NCBI GenBank assembly: GCA_033557465.1
Contig: CM066036.1
Location: 721,879,828-721,943,827, forward strand
Reading direction: 5' to 3'
Source of the DNA: Ichthyophis bannanicus
Lineage: Eukaryota; Chordata; Amphibia; Gymnophiona; Ichthyophiidae
DNA length: 64,000 nucleotides
Position numbers and translations under genes: made by a program. Shown in pieces: positions 53,260 through 62,860 of the stretch (position 1 is the first letter of the stretch; every line of letters starts with the position of its first letter). The notes beneath the pieces are model-generated. The model was not told where the DNA came from. It saw nothing but the letters and a program-made list of their open reading frames with translations, and ran no database searches.

Positions 53260-53997
53260 CTATTTTGGTCCAGGTAGGTTCCTAGCCACAGGGTGTGCCT
53301 TCCTTCCTTCTGCTGCTCTGGCTTCTCTCTCTGAGCTGCAACCTGGGTTCTCACCGGACCTCCAGCTGCCTGTAGTCTGTGTGCTTTTCCAGCCATGTTT
53401 CTCTGAGGCTTCGCCTCTGCTGCTTCCTGCTTCTCTGACACGCCCACTGCTTCCCTCTGAGGAATCCCAGCACTCCTTTCTCTCTGGGGAATCACAGCAC
53501 TCCCTTCTCTCTTGGGAATCACAGCACCCCTTTCTCTCTGGGGAATCACAGCACTCCTTTCTCTCTGGGGAATCACAGCACTTCTTTCTCTCTGGGGAAT
53601 CACAGCACTCTCTTCTCTCTGGGAAATCACAGCACTCCCTTCTCTCTGGGAAATCACAGCACTCCCTTGCTGGAGCTACCCTCCGGCTTTTATCTCTCTG
53701 TTCCCTGCAGGCTGCCTCTGCATTCTTGCCCAGGTGAGTGTAATCAAGCTCTGAGCTTGCTGTTAGGTCAGAGCTTGGGTGTGTCAGCTCTGCTCCTCTC
53801 TTTCCCTGTTTCTCATGAGCTGTATATGTTGGCTGACTAACAGTTTCAAAGGTAAATTCCTCCTTTCTATCTATTTGCATAGGTTCTGTGTGGGCTTCTA
53901 TGTCACAATATCCAAAAAAACTCGAAATGCACTTCAATACCTTAAATAGTACTAGTATAGTATGCATCGACGTACTCATAAAATGTTGGGAAAACAT
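53260..53997 (-). CDS. MDC element protein with nonapeptide repeats, function unknown
   Basis: 245 codons are open. N-terminal part: short hydrophobic start (MFSQHFMSTSMHTILVLFKVL), then the conserved EPMQIDRKEEF block. From about residue 110 eight imperfect nonapeptides of the type CCDSPERKE are encoded by a 27-bp minisatellite. A basic Ser/Gly tail ends at LPGPK. The start is arbitrary, as the first 30 residues may be outside the original gene. Since 27 is divisible by 3, repeat expansion would keep the frame. It may be a gag-like or accessory protein of a retroelement, but that is a guess. Confidence 0.3.
   Translation of the reverse strand: MFSQHFMSTSMHTILVLFKVLKCISSFFGYCDIEAHTEPMQIDRKEEFTFETVSQPTYTAHEKQGKRGAELTHPSSDLTASSELDYTHLGKNAEAACREQRDKSRRVAPARECCDFPERRECCDFPERRECCDSPERKKCCDSPERKECCDSPERKGCCDSQERRECCDSPERKECWDSSEGSSGRVREAGSSRGEASEKHGWKSTQTTGSWRSGENPGCSSEREARAAEGRKAHPVARNLPGPK
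53461..53672. repeat. 27-bp coding minisatellite, about 8 units
   Basis: Units of the form GGAATCACAGCACTCCTTTC plus TCTCTGG repeat about eight times with 1-4 differences. Because the period is 27 and most units lack stops, long frames appear on both strands; only the minus one fits the conserved flanks. Confidence 0.9.
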
Positions 53998-54419
53998 TTG
54001 TTAGGGCAAATTGCACAGCATTAAATCACTGATTATATGCCACTAGAACATTCAATCACTGGTCAATTTCAATTCCATTCTCCTTGTAAATTTTTAATTC
54101 AAATGTTTTTCAAATACATGTGAAAATTGAGTACTTAACTTTTATGCAAGCGGGTTTCCCCCGGTGTATTCCAACTGAGGAATGCCACTGTTCTGCAGCT
54201 ATTTTTTTTCAGCCCATCTCCCAACCTGAGTTTCATTAGTCACTGTTTCAAGGAATTGTTTTTAGTCTAGCAAGTTGAAAAATGCTGCTCACAGAAATGA
54301 GGTTATTGCTCATATTCATTAATGGATGAAATGTTCCCATCTTTTTGTTGTCTACCATTTCCAGGCTTAAATAGTGGAACTGCAAGGAAGCAAACATTGA
54401 AAACATGATGACTTCTACA

Positions 54420-54720
54420 TAATAACATAACATAGTAACATAGGGGCATGCTTACTAAACGTTAACACGTTAAGTGGTGCCACTGTCCATTCATTTCTAT
54501 GGGCCATTGCAGCATTTAACACATATTAACTTTACTTACTGCACATTAACTTTTAGTAAACATGCCCCATGGAGTATGACAGCAGATAAAGACCAGTATG
54601 GTCCATCTGGTCTGCCCAGTAAGGTGACTACAGTGGTTGTACCTGCCACTCTGTGCAGTTACCTCTCTCTATGCCTTTGTTTAGGGGTGTACCCACTGCT
54701 GCATGCAGATCACCCCTCTA
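54420..54720 (-). repeat. CR1-type LINE 3' tail, split by a foldback MITE
   Basis: Minus-strand CR1 end words lie on both sides of the palindrome at 54443-54568. Left (54420-54442) has the terminal complement of CTATGTTACTATGTTATG. Right (54569-54720) has the complement of AGACCAGTATGGTCCATCTGGTCTGCCC. Excising the palindrome restores a normal CR1 tail. Confidence 0.75.
54443..54568. repeat. FB2-like foldback element inserted in a CR1 tail
   Basis: GGGGCATGCTTACTAAACGTTAA and the inverted TTAACTTTTAGTAAACATGCCCC pair end to end, with TTTCTATGGGCCATTG in the centre. Its insertion into the CR1 tail fixes both its boundaries exactly, so it is the best-delimited member of the family (126 bp). 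Confidence 0.8.
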
Positions 54721-54774
54721 TTTGTTTAAGTTTAAGTTTATTTTCATTTCATCCTTTTGCTACTGTGTCTGTCC

Positions 54775-54900
54775 CAGTTGCGATGGGGGCATTTGTAGCC
54801 CCCAGTATAGCCAGTTTGCTGTATGTGTCTCCACATTTGAAGAAAAAATATTGTATCCATTAGTCTGGTTCCAACATTTCTGGGAATTGTAAAGATATAA
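54775..54900 (+). pseudogene. Penelope-like RT fragment (AMGA motif)
   Basis: Plus strand: VAMGAFVAPSIASLLYVS then FEEKILYPLVWFQHFWEL. This aligns with GIAMGAMVAPSVATFYMADFETRFIYPSLWFQWI of the PLE at 34.85-34.95 kb. The element continues after the R1 insertion at 55.36 kb. Confidence 0.85.
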
Positions 54901-54907
54901 AAATGAT

Positions 54908-55352
54908 GGGCCTGATATTGAATTATGATGGTTATGCGCCACTATGGCGCATAGCCGTCTGCGCTGACCCTTAATCCCGGATATTCAATGCCGGAATCAT
55001 AGGTGGCCCAGGCATTGAATATCCTGGTTTGCCGCACGGCCTCCCAGCTGCAGTAACTTACCAGGCAGCAGCGATATTGCATGCTGCCTGCTTAGCCCCT
55101 GTGGCTAAAAAATAGGTGAGCTTTTGCCACGCCTATCTTTTGGCCGCAGTCGCTAACCGGGCAGCATGAAATATTGCCACTGCCTGGTTAGCAACTTTTG
55201 CTGCCTCCACTCCTCCCCAGACGTCCCGTGACATACCCCGATACAAAGCAGTTAGCATCGGGGTGTGTAGGGGAGAAGATTGGGGATATTCAGCTCAGCA
55301 GAATTTATACGGTTTACAGGGTTGTAAACCGTGTAAATGCCTTTAGAATATC
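54908..55352. repeat. R1 foldback repeat, copy 3, inside a PLE
   Basis: It starts GGGCCTGATATTGAATTATG, with internal GCGATATTGCATGCTGCC and CCGGATATTCAATGCC, the subterminal hairpin (55301-55341), and the end TTTAGAATATC. It interrupts the PLE RT frame between the AMGA motif and the thumb, which proves it is a discrete insertion of about 445 bp. Confidence 0.75.
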
Positions 55353-55359
55353 ATTCTCA

Positions 55360-55735
55360 ATGTGTTTATGTTTTCCTCTGCTACCGAAGAAGAGTTAGGC
55401 AGTTTCTTTCTATGACTTATTTCTTGTGATCAGCATCTGAAGTTTACCGTGGATAGATCTTTGCAAAATGAATCCTTTTTGACTGTTTTGGTTCACAGGT
55501 CTATCAATTGAAAATGGCAGTATATAGGAAATCAGTAGAACGGAATAATTTATTACATTTTGAGAGTTATCAGCCTCATAAATTCAAGCATGCTCTACCA
55601 ATAGCACAATTTTTAAGGATTCACCACATTTGTTCTAGTGATGAAGAGTTTTTATATCAAACACAAATTTTAGCCTCGATTTGAAAAGGGTGACTGTCCT
55701 TCATGAATTCTTTGTCAAGCATTTTAGAAAAATTC
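55360..55735 (+). pseudogene. Penelope-like RT thumb region
   Basis: Plus strand: LKFTVDRS, then NGSIYRKSVERNNLLHFESYQPHKFKHALPIAQFLRIHHICSSDEEFL. The IYRKpTdrN...LHf.SyHP...lP.sQ.lRl.RIcs pattern is the conserved PLE segment after the catalytic YxDD. Frames are broken by several indels. It is cut at about 55735 by a PLE-terminal palindrome. Confidence 0.88.
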
Positions 55736-56128
55736 AAAAATTCTGATTACCAGAAATCCCCGTGAAGTTTAAATTAACTTTTTGTCGGAATTAGTCAGCT
55801 CAGTGCATGGAAACCGGTCACAGCACCACCATGACTTCTCCTTTTATTAAATAACATCATATAGTTAAAAATTCCAACTTAGCTTCATGTTTTGTGTCCA
55901 AGCATCGCCAAAGTACTGCCAAAAACGCCCAATAGGCGACGTGGCTCACGTTTCGGGTTTATATCCAATGCTCAAAAAAAACCCTGCTTCAGGTCCAACC
56001 GTAGTCGGCAGTTGACAAGTCACGGTGGTGCTGTGACCGGTTTCCATGCACTGAGCTGACTAACTCCGACAAAAAGTTAATTTAAACTTCACGGGGATTT
56101 CTGGTAATCAGAATTTTTGAATTTTTCT
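55736..56128. mobile_element. Penelope-type inverted terminal block
   Basis: The outer arms (55736-55836 and 56019-56128) are inverted copies about 100 bp long sharing GACCGGTTTCCATGCACTGA and AAACTTCACGGGGATTTC. Between them lies 180 bp including a minus-strand hammerhead-like fold at 55938-55992. It sits between the RT thumb and the GIY-YIG relic of the PLE. It may be an inverted terminal repeat of the same element, or a separate PLE-derived insertion. Confidence 0.7.
55938..55992 (-). ncRNA. hammerhead-ribozyme-like fold
   Basis: Minus strand: CTGAAGC-A, stem II GGGTTT/AAACCC (55979-55984 with 55955-55960) around an 18-nt loop, GAA, then a perfect 5-bp stem III ACGTG-AGC-CACGT, then C as cleavage nucleotide (GTC complement at 55938-55940). 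It has the full hammerhead order. The core CTGANGA carries one extra or changed base, so self-cleavage is doubtful. Stem I pairs only partly. Confidence 0.55.
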
Positions 56129-56769
56129 GTGATTCCTGGTGATTCTGATTGGGTTCTATTATTTTCATTTGGAAGCATTTTTGAGAGCCAAATATGTATT
56201 TTAAGAGCCTTATATCGCTGGTTTCACATTTCTATACCAGCTTATCGTAGCTCATCCACTTAACTATGACGGGCAGTACATCAAATTTAAATAAATATAA
56301 ACATCAAAGTTCAGAAAAAAAACCTCCTTTCATTGTACTAGATAATTGTAAATGGTGCAGAATACACACTTCAATATACAACCCCTTATTAAAATTGAAA
56401 TACTTCAAATATCAAATCTATCTCATCAAATATATATTAATTTATATTATCTTAACTGTATTTTGACTTCTCTTGTACATTCTTGCTGTTTTAACTGCTT
56501 GAGTCATCCCTCCGACGCTGACAGCCTTTCACTGAGAGCTGCTTCAAGAAGAGGACTTCAGAAAACATCTGCTCTGACTCTTTGAATTGCTCCACAAAAC
56601 TTGTCCATTCTAGATTTTGCAGCTGTCGGCAGTTGTTTCTCTAGCCAGAATGTTGGACCTCTGTAAGCATACAAGAGTTTGAGTACTTCTTGATTCATTA
56701 TTTAACTAGCACCATAAAAGAATGGACTAATCCCTATATGGATAAAAAATAATCTTTGAAGCATTCAAT

Positions 56770-57010
56770 GACTTGTCAAACAACATTTGGAATATATGTG
56801 ATTGCTGCTCTGGGATGAAGTACACATGGGCAGGACTACATGCAAGATAAAAACATATTTGATAGAACACAAATCACATATTATTGCTGGGATAGAACAC
56901 ATTGGTTCCCACTATGACACAGATGGGATCAGGTTCGGTGTGGGTCATAGACCATGTACCTGCTTAGAAATCAGGAGACAGAACTCTTTCACTAGCACAT
57001 GGTGAACAAT
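56770..57010 (+). pseudogene. Penelope-like GIY-YIG endonuclease relic
   Basis: Plus strand: YVGRTT-like (HMGRTTCKIKTYLIEHKSHIIAGIEHIGSHY), then DGIRFGV and LEIRRQNSF. The order Gly-Arg-Thr, IK..L.EHKS.I, and Glu.R.Q..F corresponds to the nuclease region of PLEs at 41.56-41.78 kb. The N-terminal VY.I part is degraded. It completes the RT to GIY-YIG order of the element begun at 54775, all on the same strand. Confidence 0.75.
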
Positions 57011-57574
57011 GGAATTGAATCCTTTGATAGTTTAGATGTGATATCATGACATTTTTGATGTTTCTTTCCTTGTAGTTCCACTATTTAAACCTAGAAGTTG
57101 TAGATCACCTAACACTGGAAAAACGCCATCTATTAATGCATTTGAGCAATACCTTATTTTCTGAGCAGCATTTATCAGCTTGTTGAACTGAAAAGAATCC
57201 CCTGAAGTAGTTAGCTTGACTAACAAAACTTAAGTCAGGAGACATAGGGCTGAAAACTTTGAATTGCTGCAAAACAGAGGTGTTCTTCAGTCAGAATGCA
57301 CCGGGAAAGACTCACGTGTATAAAAGTGAGAATATCTCAGATAAGAACTCAGTTTTTGCATTTGTAAGTAATTCTTTTGAAATGCATTTGAGTACAATTT
57401 TTAATTGTTTAATTGTTGTGCAATTTGTTCTTCACCAAGGTCCTTCAATTTTTTTTCCTAACATTTTATGAGTACATTGATGTATATTATAGTGCACATA
57501 GTACTGTTTAGGGTAGTGGATTATGATTTTGTTATTTTTGGATATTCCTGGGGTTAAACAGTATAGAATCTTGC

Positions 57575-57692
57575 TACTTTTTAGGAGCCTGCCAGGCATT
57601 TGTTATCTGGATTTGCTACCATTGGAAACAGGATATTGGGCTTGATGGGACCATTGATCTGAACTAGTATGGTAATTCTTATGTTGCTATCC
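57575..57692 (+). repeat. CR1-type LINE 3' tail
   Basis: AGGAGCCTGCCAGGCATTTG, GGAAACAGGATATTGGGCTTGATGG, ending CTAGTATGGTAATTCTTATGTTGC. It is the plus-strand version of the 5.48-5.6 kb tail. Confidence 0.8.
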
Positions 57693-57699
57693 TATCTCT

Positions 57700-58429
57700 T
57701 GGTGCCTCAGAGTCTTTTTGCTGTTCTTGGTTCTTGACCTTTTTCTAGTCCTTTAAGGTGTTCATACAATGTGATGACTTTTCCCCCTCTTTTGCTGCAT
57801 TAGGGTATTCATTCGAACCTTTGAGCTGCTTTGTTGCTCTCATGATGCCTTTGCCCATCTTTTGTTGCCATGAATTTCATGCCATTCTTGGTGGCATGTT
57901 TTCTAAGAATCGTTAAGTCTGAACCAGTTGTGAATGCAAAATGGCATCGTTAAGGGCCCCAATATGTGTTAAAGGCCAGGTGGGGAGTAGGTGTCTCAGC
58001 AGTAAGGGAACTAGCGGCCAGTTATCGGTTACAGAACATCAGGTGGTAAGAGTACCAAGCATGCATCGTAACACCGGATAAGGTTGTTTGCCTTAATGTA
58101 GGATAAGGGAACCCATCTGCCAGTCACATTTGAGCTGCTGGATAGGAGCAAAGGTAATAGCTGATGGACATGTCATATCGATATGTCCCTTATGTGTTAG
58201 ACAGTGTGAGGATAATGTGGGAGGCAGTTTGACTGCATCAGTGAGGGGTGCTCATGTAACCTGCTGTGATTTCAGTGGGTGGCATAGGATTGGGTAAAAG
58301 TGTGCCCTGGAGGTGCCAGCATTGCAACAATGTGGGCATCAAAAGAATGACTGGCAAGAGTGGTGATGTGCACATTGTCGTGACCCCCTGCCTGTGCCGG
58401 TGGCTCACAGGTAAAGGGCTGCCATATTT
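57700..58429. other. no gene recognised
   Basis: A possible Harbinger-like flank (GGCCCC near 57955, gene-poor GGTGG words) but nothing that can be supported. No motif in six frames. Confidence 0.3.
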
Positions 58430-59960
58430 GTCCTTTAATAAAACTATTTTTGTCTCCAGCAAGGAATCCTGGGACTTGTAGTTCTTTTCATTAAAGACAA
58501 AGTAGTGTGTAACCACTGGGGTTGTTTAAGGCAAAAACAAGAAATTTATTTTTGGGTTCTTTCCACGCATTAAATTCAATGGTAATGCAAGCAAAAGGAT
58601 TATTCTCCAAAACAGAAAACTTACAGGAACAAAAGTACACGTGAAGTTAAAGAACTGAAATACTTCTCTTAAACACAGCAGCTGTTTTCATTACACATCT
58701 CAGCATAGGCAAATTCTGGTCATTTTCCAATAATGCTGCTTTAATTCAAACTCTGTTCTTAGCAAAGTTCTTTAGCTTAAAGAAACTCTTAGTACTTTCC
58801 TGGCTAAGGAAAAATTGCTCTTCAAAAAGGTTCTTTTTACAGACCTTTCTAGCAGTTTTCAATTTCCCTCATGCAAAAAGAACAATCCATCAGTGATTCA
58901 TCATACACGGAATCTGACTCAAGAGTGTCAATTTGCATACCTTCCTGTTCTGAAAATTGCTTATCTCTTTCAGGATTTTCAACAATGTTTTCCAACTTAC
59001 TATTCTGTAGAAAGTTCAAAAGTCCTTTCCAGAACTGCTCTCCCTGGTAAGCATTGGCTGTATCAGGAGCGTGGGGCTTCTTTCCCTGGAGCAAAAGCTT
59101 AACTGCTTCAGCTGTGTTCAGCACTATGTCTCTGCCTTTGGCTGGGTCTTGGTTACGTTCGTTTGTAACAGCTTTCACCCCCCTTCTGGCAGCTTGGGTT
59201 TTCTGAACTGTCTCTTGCACACACTGCACTGCACCTTGTTCCAGCTCTTCAGCAACCTCCCCAGCTATACATTTGCCGGTCTCTGGCTCAGACGTACCTT
59301 CCACCCAAGGGTTGCTTCCTTTGCTGTTGGAACTGTTTCTCCCATGTGGAGTTAAACTTCCCCCATCTCCTTGCTCCTTCCTGTTGCTGCTCCTCTCTTC
59401 TTCCTTTGTCCTTCCTCCTGCTCTTGCTCTCTGCATTGAAGCAGGTTTAAAAGCTTCTTCCTAGCTACCACACCCTTCTCTCTGCACAGGTGGTTGTCAT
59501 TAGAGTCCAAGCCTGCACTCACGTTGGGGCTTGGGTGTGGCTTAGCCTCAGCAAGTATGTGTTTCTTTTGCTTGACTGTAGCTCTAGCCCTCTGAAAAGC
59601 TTGCCTGTCTCTTTTCTTAAAGACATAGTCACCACTATCCTGTGTTTCCATGGGCTCTGCACAACTCTCATTATCACAATATTGGCTGCAGAAGAGGTGT
59701 GAATGAGTACAATTTTACTGTGTGGGCCATGGTGTAGCAGCTGGCAGGATAACACATGAGTGAATATGATGGGCATATGCTGATAGATGGACTGAAAGAT
59801 GGATAGCGGTAAATGAGAGTGCTGTGGCCTTGCTGTCCCAATGCACCCAATGTTACTTCACAAATGCAGCTAACCTCAATTGTAGTGTGTGTGAAAAATA
59901 GTTGCTGTGCCACAAGGAAGGTCTATTACCATTTAGTTGGGTATCACAGCTGTCTCACCA
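58430..59960 (-). repeat. MDC family, copy 3
   Basis: Minus strand. The frame near 59.69-59.65 kb has YCDNESCAEPMETQDSGDYVF. A Lys/Arg/Gln-rich section follows (about 59.6-59.35 kb), then the 58849-59436 frame, closing LESDSVYDESLMDCSFCMREIENC (stop near 58849). Next comes about 400 bp AT-rich with AATAAA (58.54 kb) and the end AACTACAAGTCCCAGGATTCC (58.47 kb). The last word equals GAACTACAACTCCCACAATCC at the right end of copy 1, supporting a shared 3' terminus. Confidence 0.5.
58849..59436 (-). CDS. MDC element acidic protein frame, function unknown
   Basis: 195 open codons, the longest member of the family. Basic Arg/Glu/Lys start (GGRTKEEERSSNRKEQG), a Gly/Ser-rich middle, a helical segment (EQFWKGLLNFLQNSK), then an acidic end ESLMDCSFCMREIENC. 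A conserved EDMQ/GMQ + acidic + MDC tail recurs in copies 1 and 2. No catalytic domain, signal peptide or membrane segment was seen. Whether it is a gag-like protein or a domesticated exon cannot be told here. Confidence 0.35.
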   Translation of the reverse strand: MQRARAGGRTKEEERSSNRKEQGDGGSLTPHGRNSSNSKGSNPWVEGTSEPETGKCIAGEVAEELEQGAVQCVQETVQKTQAARRGVKAVTNERNQDPAKGRDIVLNTAEAVKLLLQGKKPHAPDTANAYQGEQFWKGLLNFLQNSKLENIVENPERDKQFSEQEGMQIDTLESDSVYDESLMDCSFCMREIENC

Positions 59961-60141
59961 CCATACAATCACCCTGACACACATGCATATAACAATTGGC
60001 CAAGAAAGTAGGTTATGATCCAAGGACAGAATGGCCACACATCTGCACAAGCTGCATGCAAACACAAAGTGCTCTTGTACAGATAAGGTTTACATTCATA
60101 CTGTCTGGTGGAACAAGGTCACTCACATGATGTTACACACC

Positions 60142-60273
60142 TAGGGGCTTGTTTACAAAGCCACGGTAGTGGTTTCCGATCGTTATCGGAGCCGCGGCCC
60201 CATTGAAATTAATGGGGCCACAGCTCCGATAACGATTGGAAACCACTACTGCGGCTTTGTAAACAAGCCCCCT
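60142..60273. repeat. FB2 foldback element, near-perfect 130-bp palindrome
   Basis: AGGGGCTTGTTTACAAAGCC at the left mirrors GGCTTTGTAAACAAGCCCCCT at the right. The arms (about 60 bp) differ at only four or five positions and meet at CCCATTGAAATTAATGGGG. It would fold into a 60-bp hairpin. A half copy lies at 43.16 kb. No flanking target duplication is certain. Confidence 0.8.
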
Positions 60274-60499
60274 GGTGTCCACTCATCTCTCTGAACTGAT
60301 GTGTCTCCAACATTGGTCATATGGAGCAAGTAAGGACCTGTGTTGATCTGTGCATGTGGCCACCCCAGGAGTGTGCCATGTTTGCATGTACTACATATAT
60401 TTGATAGAGCAAAAGATGTCCATTTACTTGCCTCCTAACTGGAAGGCCTCTTTGTAAAGGTCTCTAGAAATAATTTATTTCTTTCAACTACTAGACCTT

Positions 60500-60632
60500 G
60501 ACTGAGTTTTAAATTTAAACTAAAAGTTATCTGCTGAATTTTAAATTTAAACTAAATGCTCACTACTAGGTTTTAAATTTAAACTGAAGGCTCTCTGCTG
60601 GGTTTTAAATTTAAATCTCTCTGCTGAGTTTT
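60500..60632. repeat. tandem repeat, about 4 units of 35-45 bp
   Basis: GTTTTAAATTTAAACT recurs at about 60507, 60540, 60572 and 60603, separated by CTCTCTGCTG-type spacers. Unit boundaries are irregular. Confidence 0.75.
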
Positions 60633-60633
60633 T

Positions 60634-60687
60634 ACCTGAAAACCTGACTGGCCTGAGGGTCCCAGAGGACTGGATTGAGAACCACTG
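60634..60687. repeat. hAT-Charlie-like terminal fragment
   Basis: GAAAACCTGACTGGCCTGAGGG, then GGACTGGATTGAGAACCACTG matches the right arm of the 47.06-47.25 kb element, including its terminus. Confidence 0.7.
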
Positions 60688-60689
60688 AT

Positions 60690-61460
60690 CTAGATGAATT
60701 CTCAAGAAACTCAAGCTTCCTATATGTGATCTCAGAATCCTTAATAGTTGTAAGGTAGTCTCTTGAACCTGAACCAGGAGAGCCTCCAAGGAGGCCACCC
60801 TAGAATTCACAGCACAAAAAGAAATCTCTTGTATAACCAACTTCTGCCCAAACTGACTAAACTGCTTCGAGATAGTCTGGAGCTGTGAGGAAAATGAGTT
60901 CTCTGTTTTGAACAATGCCTCCTATAAACCTTTTAGAGTAAAAACTTCTGTTCTCACCAACCTGGCACTGGAGCCCGACACAGGAATATACACTGATGAA
61001 TCCAGGGACTGCAGATCCGTGGGAAGTATCAAAGCCTCAACTGGTTGCTGCGCACACAAAATCCACTCCTCTATAGTCCTAGGCAGACCGGAGCTTAGAG
61101 ACACTGACCCCACCACTCAACTTCCAGTTCCGGACCAGGTTGCTGCATTTCCAACAAAGGGGAAACACCTGCTACATCCCGTGGCATCTCTCCAGCAGTT
61201 GGTTGCATGTTCTTCAGTGTCGGTTGCTTCAGGGAAATGTGAGTGATACATCCAGCCCAAGGGCGAGTTGAGGGCCACCTTCTGCCCCCACCACACCAAG
61301 CAGGCTGCCCAGAGTCTCTTTACCCCCCTAGATGGGCTGCACGAAAAGATTCATTGGCCCGGCTCCCACCGAGTTTACGGCCACTGAGCCTCTGCCATCT
61401 GTTGGGCCTTGCGCTTCATACTGGAGCACAGCATAGGAGGAAACAGCATCCAGGATACAG
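60690..61460 (-). pseudogene. L1 ORF1 N-terminal fragment, second L1 family
   Basis: Minus strand: a Ser/Pro-rich leader region, then FKTENSFSSQLQTISKQFSQFGQKLVIQEISF and VNSRVASLEALLVQVQETTLQLL, a coiled coil. In the next frame KDSEITYRKLEFLENSSRS follows, the conserved element that opens the ORF1 RRM (LE.LEN.SRR.N). The copy is cut at about 60690 beside the hAT fragment. It differs from the 35.5-kb L1 ORF1 and so is another L1 lineage. Frameshifted and inactive. Confidence 0.6.
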
Positions 61461-61499
61461 GTAGGACAAACAAAGCTCAGAGCTCTCTCAGAGGGAAGT

Positions 61500-61563
61500 C
61501 AAACCTTCCTTTCATTTATATCTACTTTCTCAAGAAAATAGATATAAATGAAAGGAAGGTTTG
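61500..61563. repeat. perfect 25-bp-arm hairpin
   Basis: The arms at 61500-61524 and 61539-61563 (CAAACCTTCCTTTCATTTAT and beyond) are exact reverse complements around a 14-base loop. A perfect arm implies recent origin or sequence homogenisation. No gene is adjacent. Confidence 0.9.
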
Positions 61564-61689
61564 AGAGCAGAGAAAACATGTTTTAGTTTAAATTAAAGAT
61601 ATATTAAAGAATAGGGAGAATTGTAAATGAAGAGCAAGAGGTTTTAGATCCTCCCCTACCTACCCCGTTTGTTCTTTTATTTAACAGGA

Positions 61690-62860
61690 CTGAGGAAGAG
61701 CCCTAGATGTGGTGCACTTAGATTTCAGTAAAGCCTTTGACACCGTTCTACACAGGCAACTTATAAACAAACTGAGCATCCTAGGGATGGACCCTAAAGT
61801 GACTGGGCTAGAAATTGGTTGATTGGGAGGTGACAAAGAGTACAGGTAAATGGAGCTTACTCTGAGGAAAAAGATGCTACCAGGTGTGTGCCGCGGGGAT
61901 CTGTCCTTGGTCTGATTCTTTTTAACATCTTTGTTAGTGATATTGCGGAAGGGCTATCAGGTAAAGTTTTCCTCTTTGCAAATGATTTCAAAATCTGCAA
62001 TAGAGAAGACACCCAGGAAGAAGTAGAAAACATGAGGAGGGATTTAGGTAAGCTTGAAGAATGTTCAAGAATTTGGCAGCTGAGATTTAATGCTAAAAAA
62101 TGTAGGATCATACATTTGGGCTGCAAAAATCCAAGGGAGTGGTAGAGTGTAGGGGGCAAAGTACTTCTGTCCAGGAAAGAAGAGCAGGACCTGGGTGTGA
62201 TTGTTTCTGATGATCTTAAAGTGGCTAAATAGTTAGACAAGGTGATGATGAAAGCTATATGAATGCTTTGGTGCATACGAAAAGGAATGGCCAGCAGAAA
62301 AAAGGAGGTGATAGTGCCTCTGTATAAGTCTCTGATGCAACCTCATTTGAAGTATTGTGTGCAATTCTAGAGACCACACCTTCAAAAGGATAAAAACAGG
62401 ATGGAGTTGGTGCAGAGGTTGACTACTGAAATGGTCAGTGCTGTTCATTATAAATCATATGAGGACAGACTTAAAAATCTTAATATATAGACATTAGAGG
62501 AAAGGCAGCATAGAGGAAATATGATAGAGATGTTTAAATACCTCCCTAGCATAAATGCACAAAAGTCGAGCCTCTTCGATTGAAAACCAGCTCTGCTATG
62601 AGGGGATATTGGAATAGGGTAAAAGGGATAGACTCAGGAGAAATATGTGAAAACATTTATTTATGGAAAGAGTGGTAAATGCATGGAATAGTCTCCCAGT
62701 GGAGATAGTAGAGATGAGGACAGTATCTGAATTCAAGAAAACATGGGACAAACACAGAAGATCTCTAAAGGGGAAAAAAAGGGGCTTATTGTAGTTGATA
62801 TAGAAGGGCAGACTAGATAGGCCATACGTTTTTTTTCTGACATCATATATCTATTTTTCT
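61690..62860 (+). mobile_element. CR1-type LINE, 5'-truncated, RT pseudogene
   Basis: Plus strand: LDFSKAFDTVLHRQLINK (about 61.72 kb), SVLGLILFNIFVSDIAEGL (61.90 kb), LFANDFKICN at the catalytic site (61.97 kb), MRRDLGKLEECSRIWQLRFNAKKCRIIHLGC. The C-terminus VVNAWNSLPVEIVEMRTVSEFKKTWDKHR follows (62.67-62.76 kb), then the tail GGGCAGACTAGATAGGCCATA to about 62.86 kb. FAND replaces FADD, so a catalytic Asp is lost. It is about 85% similar by eye to the 6.8-7.96 kb copy. Confidence 0.9.

Larger units (their letters stand above)
52600..54000 (-). repeat. MDC family, copy 2
   Basis: Minus strand. The frame from 53997 reads FFGYCDIEAHTEPMQIDRKEEF, matching YCDNESCAEPMETQD in copy 3 (59.69-59.65 kb). 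A repetitive Cys/Glu/Arg-rich section follows (minisatellite at 53461-53672). A second frame ends CEDMQWECSTSEPEYAPMDCTLCLAD (stop near 52834), matching the acidic Met-Asp-Cys tails of the other two copies. AT-rich non-coding sequence with AATAAA (about 52725 on the minus strand) follows. No known domain is recognised. Confidence 0.5.

Noticed and set aside
53461..53672. Regularly spaced repeats as a CRISPR-like array.
   Set aside because: Units are directly adjacent with no spacers, and the window is eukaryotic.
53381..53754. Two long plus-strand open frames across the 27-bp repeats.
   Set aside because: They are created by the stop-free minisatellite. The minus-strand frame, not these, is continuous with the blocks conserved in the other MDC copies.
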